Shown here: in pieces, positions 1-4,164 of the stretch
Layout: each line of letters begins with the position of its first letter
How positions within the stretch are numbered: position 1 is the first letter of the stretch
Source: Methanobacteriota archaeon
GTDB taxonomy: Archaea; Thermoplasmatota; Poseidoniia; MGIII; CG-Epi1
Assembly: GCA_002731905.1 (NCBI GenBank)
Contig: PCBV01000031.1
Location: forward strand, 14,733 to 19,877
Direction of reading: 5' to 3'
Length of the DNA stretch: 5,145 nucleotides
Translations under genes and position numbers: made by a program
The notes under the pieces: generated by a model
Seen by the model: only the letters and a program-made list of their open reading frames with translations
What the model was told of the DNA's origin: nothing
Databases searched by the model: none

Positions 1-274
1 CACCCTCACCTAATGAACCATACTTGCCGAGGCTGAGCCGGAGCGAGCCGCGCACAAGGCTTGCACGCGCGTCACTAAGCCAGATGGTCTCACCTAGTTT
101 TACCTGGTCGCACTCCTCATTCCAGAAACTCATTATGACTGTACCAGTTTCATCGCCTACTAACCCCTCGCAAACCTTACCACCACTCTCGATATCGCGC
201 GGTTCATCCAGCGTAAGTACCTTGACTGGCATATTTACGCGGCTGCTGCGCGGGGTCAATTCGTCTACTTTCAT
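1..274 (-). CDS. ssb: SSB/SOSS-B-like OB-fold ssDNA-binding protein (3' end beyond window)
   Basis: The 5' part of a leftward gene; 91 full codons are visible and no stop occurs before the left edge, so the C-terminus is missing. The protein starts MKVDELTPRSSRVN and continues as one OB fold: strand 1 near VNMPVKVL (13-20), the family signature VGDETGTVIMSFW (39-51), then LGETIWLSDA (60-69) and VRGSLRLSLGKYG (74-86). From memory this order matches crenarchaeal SSB and human SOSS-B1/hSSB1 (VGDETG..L.LW, then G..I.L..A....KG...L). Such proteins bind single-stranded DNA in replication and repair; the missing part is probably a flexible tail. The ATG at 274 is the only reasonable start, because an in-frame TAA lies seven codons upstream with no ATG between. 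There is no SD; a TATA-like box about 26 bases upstream fits a leaderless mRNA. Trp51 is kept, but other aromatic positions used for base stacking in relatives appear to be Arg70, Val74 and Ser81. The gene is divergent from the rpa operon. Confidence 0.85.
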   Translation of the reverse strand, partial: MKVDELTPRSSRVNMPVKVLTLDEPRDIESGGKVCEGLVGDETGTVIMSFWNEECDQVKLGETIWLSDARASLVRGSLRLSLGKYGSLGEG

Positions 275-295
275 TGACTGCGCCGATGCTGCTTA

Positions 296-303
296 CCATA
301 TAA
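296..303 (-). promoter_or_regulatory. Putative TATA box of the leftward SSB-like gene
   Basis: On the minus strand the sequence reads TTATATGG. Its centre lies about 26 bases from the A of the ATG at 274, the normal archaeal TATA-to-start-site distance, so transcription would begin at or next to the start codon. This agrees with the lack of any purine-rich SD before that ATG. An alternative AT-rich box (TTTATT on the minus strand, about 342-347) would give a leader of roughly 45 bases. Confidence 0.5.
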
Positions 304-386
304 CGCTTGACTCACCTCTGCAAAGTTAGTTTTTTACCCCAAATAAACATAACCCAAAAAGGTGATTTAGTTTAATTGGAGTTAAG

Positions 387-394
387 TTTATATA
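387..394 (+). promoter_or_regulatory. TATA box of the rpa-radA operon
   Basis: TTTATATA preceded by GTTAAG is a close match to the archaeal TATA element and lies in the most AT-rich part of the window. With the usual spacing of about 26 bases from its centre, the start site falls near 415-418 and the leader is about 42 bases. It is the only convincing rightward promoter before rpa, and the tightly overlapping genes downstream leave no room for others, so it probably drives rpa through radA. Confidence 0.65.
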
Positions 395-408
395 CCCTAG
401 CAGGGGTA
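393..408 (+). promoter_or_regulatory. Operator-like imperfect palindrome downstream of the TATA box
   Basis: TACCCT-AGC-AGGGGTA is an inverted repeat (TACCCT against AGGG-GTA with one extra G) overlapping the end of the TATA box and reaching to just before the predicted start site. A repressor bound here would block TFB or RNA polymerase, a common place for archaeal operators. No regulator is identified, and the palindrome is short and imperfect. Confidence 0.3.
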
Positions 409-424
409 GGAGACTGTCCTGAGA

Positions 425-458
425 TGGAGTCCGGGACGAAACTCAAGGAGACACTCCA
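425..458 (+). promoter_or_regulatory. Possible leader hairpin enclosing the rpa ribosome binding site
   Basis: TGGAGT (425-430) and ACTCCA (453-458) form a perfect 6-base inverted repeat separated by 22 bases. The right arm ends directly before the rpa ATG at 459, and the loop contains the SD AAGGAG. If it folds, it could modulate translation initiation. A six-pair stem with a long loop is weak, so it may be chance. Confidence 0.25.
445..450 (+). promoter_or_regulatory. Shine-Dalgarno of rpa
   Basis: AAGGAG stands 8 bases before the ATG at 459, the best ribosome binding site in the window, and fixes the rpa start. It contrasts with the divergent SSB-like gene, which has none. Confidence 0.75.
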
Positions 459-1796
459 ATGCAAGCAAACGAAACCGATTTTGGGCCGCATGTCAAAGAC
501 ATTGCCACGGCCCTAGAAGACAAGCTAGACCACGCTACTATTATCGAGGAACTACGGCAATATGTAGAGAACTACGGCATAGACCTGCCAACCGCCAAGG
601 AAGCTATTGTCAGAAAGCACTACGGCGATCCCGGAGCGTTGCAAGCTAGCCCACACAAACAGCTAGCCGACATCGCACCAGACGAACAGGCCGTCAGCTT
701 CCGCGCCAAGGTCATCTCCGTATTTCCGAAGGAAATTACCCTAAAGGATGGTGAACAACGTACCATCTTCGAAGGGAACTTGACCGACGGCAGTGCTACA
801 CTACGCTACACTGTTTGGCGTGAAGAATTCACAGTCAAACCAGGAGCCGTAATCGAAGTAGCTAATGCCTACAGCAAGGGCTGGAACGATCGGGTTGATC
901 TTAACTTAGGTGACCGCTGCCGCCTGCGCGAAGTCGAAGACGCCACGCTGGATGCACTTGAAATCCCTACAGCGAGAACCAACGAGGGAGATACGACTGC
1001 GTCCGATGTGGCGGGACTGCGCAGCGGTATGGGATCTGTTTCGCTTACAGTCCGTATCCTCGATGTCGAGGAGCGCGAGGTAACCGTGCGGGACGAGTCA
1101 AAAACGCTCTGGAGTGGGACATTGGCCGACGCTAGCGGCAGCTGCCGCTTCACCGCCTGGCACGACCACAATCTACAGGCCGGGGAGGTCTATTCCATCG
1201 ATAACACTTACGTGCGCGACTGGCGCGGAATCCCCGAACTGCAAATTAACGAAAACAGCGCTGTAGCACGCAGCGATGCCGAGCTGCCGGCGCTAAACGA
1301 GCTAGAGGGGGGAACCCACTACACAGTCGAAACACTCGACGAGCGAGGAGGCGCCAGCGACGCCGTCCTAGAAGGTCATGTGCTGGCAATACGCGAGGGA
1401 AGCGGGCTCATTTTCCGCTGTCCTGAATGCAACCGAGTGCTACGCAGCGGCCAGTGCATGGTGCACGGTAAGCAGCAAGGCACGCCCGACCTGCGCACCA
1501 AACTACTGTTCGACGATGGTACTGGTGCACTGCAGCTATTCCTGAACCGCGAGCTTACGGAACAAGTGCTAGGGCGTGACATGGAATCGTGCCTAGAACT
1601 AGTGCGCGAAAGTTATACCCCCGAAACCATCATTGATGATTTAGAACAGGCTCTGTTGCTTAAGCCACTCAAGGTTGAGGGGTTCACCCGCTCAGATGAC
1701 TACGGGCTAATGTTCTTCGCCCGCAAATGCGAACCGGCTCACAGCTTGGACGTGCCGTCAGTTGCCAGGCAATTCCTAGCGGCACTGGAGGCCTAA
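459..1796 (+). CDS. rpa: Replication protein A, zinc-finger OB-fold ssDNA-binding protein
   Basis: A 445-residue euryarchaeal-type RPA that would coat single-stranded DNA during replication, repair and recombination in the cytoplasm. Residues 10-55 are a helical N-terminal region with acidic and aliphatic repeats. OB fold 1 spans about 66-156 (ADIAPDEQAVSFRAKVISV, then LRYTVW with Trp120). OB fold 2 spans about 182-270 (VAGLRSGMGSVSLTVRILDV, CRFTAW with Trp234). The third segment, about 297-422, contains a zinc-binding motif Cys321-x2-Cys324-x8-Cys333-x2-His336 followed by LRTKLLFDDGTGALQLFL, the arrangement seen in euryarchaeal RPA. The C-terminus is a short helix. The start has a strong SD 8 bases away. 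It is first in a four-gene operon, and its TAA overlaps the ATG of the RPA-associated gene (TAATG). All domains and zinc ligands look intact. Confidence 0.95.
   Translation: MQANETDFGPHVKDIATALEDKLDHATIIEELRQYVENYGIDLPTAKEAIVRKHYGDPGALQASPHKQLADIAPDEQAVSFRAKVISVFPKEITLKDGEQRTIFEGNLTDGSATLRYTVWREEFTVKPGAVIEVANAYSKGWNDRVDLNLGDRCRLREVEDATLDALEIPTARTNEGDTTASDVAGLRSGMGSVSLTVRILDVEEREVTVRDESKTLWSGTLADASGSCRFTAWHDHNLQAGEVYSIDNTYVRDWRGIPELQINENSAVARSDAELPALNELEGGTHYTVETLDERGGASDAVLEGHVLAIREGSGLIFRCPECNRVLRSGQCMVHGKQQGTPDLRTKLLFDDGTGALQLFLNRELTEQVLGRDMESCLELVRESYTPETIIDDLEQALLLKPLKVEGFTRSDDYGLMFFARKCEPAHSLDVPSVARQFLAALEA
1787..1791 (+). promoter_or_regulatory. Shine-Dalgarno of the RPA-associated gene, inside the rpa 3' end
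   Basis: GGAGG lies 4 bases before the ATG at 1796, within the last codons of rpa. Together with the TAATG stop/start overlap it decides the start of the RPA-associated gene and suggests termination-reinitiation coupling. Confidence 0.6.
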
Positions 1797-2758
1797 TGGC
1801 GCGCCGCAGGGAACCGGCACTCCCGGTACTAGCGCAGGAGCTCTCACGAGCGCGCAAAACCCACGTTGAGGACCGTGAATATTCACCTACCTACCTCATC
1901 TCTGAAATGGGGGCTAAAATCTCACGGGTACTCATCGGTGGAGTGCTGACTGACATCGAGAATCGCGGCAGCGAGGATGATCCGTTCTACATGGCGCGTA
2001 TGATCGACCCCAACGGCGACACCTATTACTTACGCGCTGGGCAGTACAATCCAGAAGGTGCTGCGGCGCTATCGCGTATAGAGGCTCCCTGCCACGTAAT
2101 CGCTGTTGGGCGTGTCCGTTCCTACTCACCAGATGACAGTGACGCCGTCTATGTCAGCGTCCAACCAGAGAACCTCCGCAAGGTGAGTGAACAAGAGGTC
2201 TCGGTCTGGGCGGTCAAGGCATGTAATTCACTGATGCGTCGCCTGAAAGGCGCACAGGCGCTGTCCGACGCGAGTGACCCAGAGCTGGGCATGCGTGAGC
2301 AAGAAGGGCTAGCGCTAGCACAGGAAAAGTACGAGACCGTCTCAACCGAATCATACGCCGGACTGCTCTATGACTGCCTGAAATACCTGAGCGGGGAAAC
2401 ACCCGCCACCACCCTAACCGAAAAACCACCCTTTACTGGCGAATTCGAGACCGCTGAAGCTATGGAAACGCCTCCTGCTACACCGGCTGAAACAGAAGCA
2501 GACGCCCCGCCAGAAGCGGCTACCGCTGCTGAAGAATCATCTGACGAGGAGCAAGCGAGCGACGCGGACGCCGAGGCTGCAGTACTGGATCTAGTCACAA
2601 AACTGGACGATCAAGGTGAAGGAGTACTCTACGACAAACTCCGCGACAACGCTGTCGCAGCGGGCATCGATACGACTAGGCTTGACGAACTGCTCGATTC
2701 TCTTAACGACCAGGGGCTGACCTACCAGCCGGCTTTCAACCGCTTCCGGGTGGCCTAA
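1796..2758 (+). CDS. rpap: RPA-associated OB-fold protein (COG3390 type) with C-terminal winged-helix-like domain
   Basis: A 320-residue protein recognised as the partner encoded next to RPA in euryarchaea, best known from haloarchaea as Rpap, where it acts with RPA in DNA repair. Residues 1-26 are basic. Residues 28-127 form the characteristic OB fold (SPTYLISEMGAKISRVLIGG, MIDPNGDTYYLRAGQYNPEG, SPDDSDAVYVSVQPENL); these match the family pattern of a Y-x-x-T/S-x-x-G-A-K/R start and an AGQYQPEA-like motif. Residues 131-200 are helical. Residues 202-260 are a low-complexity Pro/Ala/Glu/Thr linker becoming very acidic at 246-260. Residues 261-320 resemble a small winged helix (VLDLVTKLDD, then LDELLDSLNDQGLTYQPAF), as at the C-terminus of RPA subunits and archaeal MCM. 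The start at 1796 is preferred over an in-frame ATG at 1727 because it overlaps the rpa stop, carries GGAGG and begins at the family-like sequence. Its stop overlaps the next ATG (TAATG). Confidence 0.88.
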   Translation: MARRREPALPVLAQELSRARKTHVEDREYSPTYLISEMGAKISRVLIGGVLTDIENRGSEDDPFYMARMIDPNGDTYYLRAGQYNPEGAAALSRIEAPCHVIAVGRVRSYSPDDSDAVYVSVQPENLRKVSEQEVSVWAVKACNSLMRRLKGAQALSDASDPELGMREQEGLALAQEKYETVSTESYAGLLYDCLKYLSGETPATTLTEKPPFTGEFETAEAMETPPATPAETEADAPPEAATAAEESSDEEQASDADAEAAVLDLVTKLDDQGEGVLYDKLRDNAVAAGIDTTRLDELLDSLNDQGLTYQPAFNRFRVA

Positions 2759-2862
2759 TGCTGAGTGAGTCTGTGCGCGAGTTTTTGGCCTCGCTCGAGC
2801 CACGTTGGGAAGATCCCCATGAATTTGACTGGCTACGCAAACGGATGGTTGAAAATGACTGA
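2758..2862 (+). CDS. Small acidic protein (34 aa) of unknown function between rpap and radA
   Basis: A short open frame begins with the ATG of TAATG at the rpap stop and ends with TGA inside ATGACTGA, so it overlaps both neighbours. It fills exactly the gap between rpap and radA, which strongly suggests a real, translationally coupled gene. The protein opens MLSESVREFLASLEPRW and then runs through EDPHEFDWLRKRMVEND. It looks like an amphipathic helix (2-13), a Pro/Trp turn and a second short helix with two tryptophans (17, 25). It has nine acidic residues, no cysteines and no membrane segment or signal peptide. GGGTGG four bases before the start is a weak SD. I recognise no family. The segment FLAS (9-12) faintly recalls the FxxA motif by which partners bind RadA/Rad51, but the last residue is Ser, so this is speculation. 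An alternative is that the frame only serves to couple radA translation to rpap. Confidence 0.68.
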   Translation: MLSESVREFLASLEPRWEDPHEFDWLRKRMVEND

Positions 2863-3799
2863 AGCCACCATCGAGGACATCCCCGGTGTCGGCCCTGCCA
2901 TCGGCGATAAACTACGAAGTGCAGGATACCGTACCCTCGAATCAATTGCGACTCAGTCTCCCTCACGCCTAGGCGAGGCTGCAGGAGTTGGTAATTCTAA
3001 GTCCACTGATATTATCTATGCCGCACTCGGCATGGTCGATATTGGCGGAATCCTGACAGGGGCAGAACTGCTCGAAAAACGACAAACCGTAGGCAAACTA
3101 ACCAGCTGCTCTAGCGAGCTGGACGCACTGCTCGGCGGCGGTGTCGAAACGCAGCTAATCACCGAATTCTATGGTCAATACGGCTCGGGTAAAACACAGA
3201 TTATCCACCAGTTAGCAGTGGCGGTGCAGCTGCCAGAGGAGCAAGGCGGTCTGAATGCAGAAGCTGCAATTATCGATACCGAGAATACCTTCCGCCCCGA
3301 ACGCATTATCTCAATGGCAAAAGCACTCGACTTGGACCCCGAAGAAACGCTGGCGCGCATCCACGTCGGTCGCGCTTACAACTCACATCAGCAAATGCTA
3401 ATGGTCGATAAAGTCAAGCAACTGGCTGAGGAGCGACCAATCCGGCTACTGGCAGTCGACTCACTGACCGGCGCGTTCCGATCGGAGTATATTGGCCGTG
3501 GCGTGCTAGCCGAACGGCAGGGCAAAATCGGTAGTCATATGGAGGCATTAACTAAATTCGCAGATGAACATAACGCTGCGGTGGCAGTCACTAATCAAGT
3601 GCTCTCCAATCCAGGTGGTTTCGCTTTCGGAGACCCGACCAAGCCAATTGGTGGCCATATTGTTGGCCACACCTCGAAATTCCGAATCTACATTCGGCGC
3701 GGCAAAGCAGGTAAACGCATCTTTCGCCTAGTTGATTCACCACACCTGCCAGATGGGGAAGCTGTAGTACAAATCCTAGAAGATGGAATTCGTGATTAG
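2855..3799 (+). CDS. radA: DNA repair and recombination protein RadA
   Basis: The archaeal RecA/Rad51 recombinase, 314 residues, normal family length. It forms ATP-dependent filaments on single-stranded DNA, pairs homologous duplexes and exchanges strands. Residues 5-60 are the helix-hairpin-helix N-terminal domain (IEDIPGVGPAIGDKL). The linker contains GGILTG at 64-69, where the FxxA oligomerisation motif normally lies. The ATPase core has Walker A GQYGSGKT (107-114), the catalytic Glu143 in DTENTFRPER, Walker B RLLAVD (197-202), DNA loop L1 (SEYIGRGVLAERQ, 210-222) and loop L2 from TNQVLSNPGG to GGHIVGH (246-272). The ATG at 2855 is chosen because the protein then starts exactly at the family N-terminus and overlaps the small upstream gene in ATGACTGA; GGATGG six bases before it may act as SD. 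An in-frame ATG at 2819 would add 12 residues without family similarity. Its stop overlaps the convergent gene by 4 bases. RPA and its partner upstream supply the ssDNA-coating step. Confidence 0.97.
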   Translation: MTEATIEDIPGVGPAIGDKLRSAGYRTLESIATQSPSRLGEAAGVGNSKSTDIIYAALGMVDIGGILTGAELLEKRQTVGKLTSCSSELDALLGGGVETQLITEFYGQYGSGKTQIIHQLAVAVQLPEEQGGLNAEAAIIDTENTFRPERIISMAKALDLDPEETLARIHVGRAYNSHQQMLMVDKVKQLAEERPIRLLAVDSLTGAFRSEYIGRGVLAERQGKIGSHMEALTKFADEHNAAVAVTNQVLSNPGGFAFGDPTKPIGGHIVGHTSKFRIYIRRGKAGKRIFRLVDSPHLPDGEAVVQILEDGIRD

Positions 3800-4164
3800 C
3801 GTCCTAGCCCGCGCAGTACCTTCAACCCGAACCAATTACGCTTTGCCAACTCCCATATTCCAGTAGAGTCGCGGTCAAGGGTAGCTTGCTCAAGGTCGCC
3901 GTCGCCCGTCATAAAGCACTCGATTGAGCAATAACCGCGACTGGCGCCGTTGTCAACCGCGTGCGCAACGCCGTCCGGTACCGAATGGGTCATCGCGTTG
4001 CCCACTTTGAAAGCCCAGTTGAACTGCTGGCCGCAGCCGCGACAAGTGCGCGACTTCACGTTGCCGACCGTTGATTCACCGTACCGCGCACCTTCACCAA
4101 CGGCTTCCTTGTCGTAGACATAGTGTGTCTCGTCGGCAGGAGGGTAACGTATATCAGAATTCAT
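3796..4164 (-). CDS. Small Cys4 putative zinc-binding protein, function unknown
   Basis: A 122-residue protein beginning MNSDIRYPPADETHYVYDKE. It carries Cys41-x2-Cys44 (TCRGCGQQFNW) and Cys79-x3-Cys83 (GYCSIEC) separated by 34 residues, a spacing consistent with a treble-clef or zinc-ribbon-like site; His60 and His68 lie between. The GYCSxxC half resembles metal-binding knuckles such as TRASH or MYM fingers, but I cannot assign it to a family. The C-terminal end (WELAKRNWFGLKVLRGLGR) is a basic, aromatic amphipathic helix that could bind nucleic acid or a membrane. There is no signal peptide. The start at 4164 overlaps the stop of the upstream surface-protein gene by 11 bases; ATG codons at 4170 and 4188 and a GTG at 4191 are possible alternatives adding 2, 8 or 9 residues. 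The gene ends 4 bases inside the convergent radA gene. Coupling to the upstream gene suggests co-expression but not necessarily a shared pathway. Confidence 0.75.
   Translation of the reverse strand: MNSDIRYPPADETHYVYDKEAVGEGARYGESTVGNVKSRTCRGCGQQFNWAFKVGNAMTHSVPDGVAHAVDNGASRGYCSIECFMTGDGDLEQATLDRDSTGIWELAKRNWFGLKVLRGLGR

Noticed and set aside
24..329. Rightward open frame of 101 codons at the left edge
   Set aside because: It is Ser/Leu/Arg-rich with no family resemblance and lies opposite the SSB-like gene, whose protein shows a clear OB-fold signature.
1727..1795. In-frame upstream extension of the RPA-associated protein
   Set aside because: It would overlap 70 bases of rpa, has no family similarity, and the ATG at 1796 has a good SD and the stop/start overlap.
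2765..2854. N-terminal extension of RadA (starts at 2765 or 2819)
   Set aside because: The extra residues match nothing in RadA; the family N-terminus begins at 2855, and the same bases encode the small coupled gene in another frame.
2758..2862. The small frame as a frameshifted remnant of rpap or radA
   Set aside because: rpap already ends with a complete C-terminal domain and radA begins at its family start, so neither needs extra sequence and no broken homology is apparent.
869..3360. Several leftward frames inside rpa, rpap and radA
   Set aside because: They are low-complexity Arg/Ser-rich antisense shadows of well-recognised genes.
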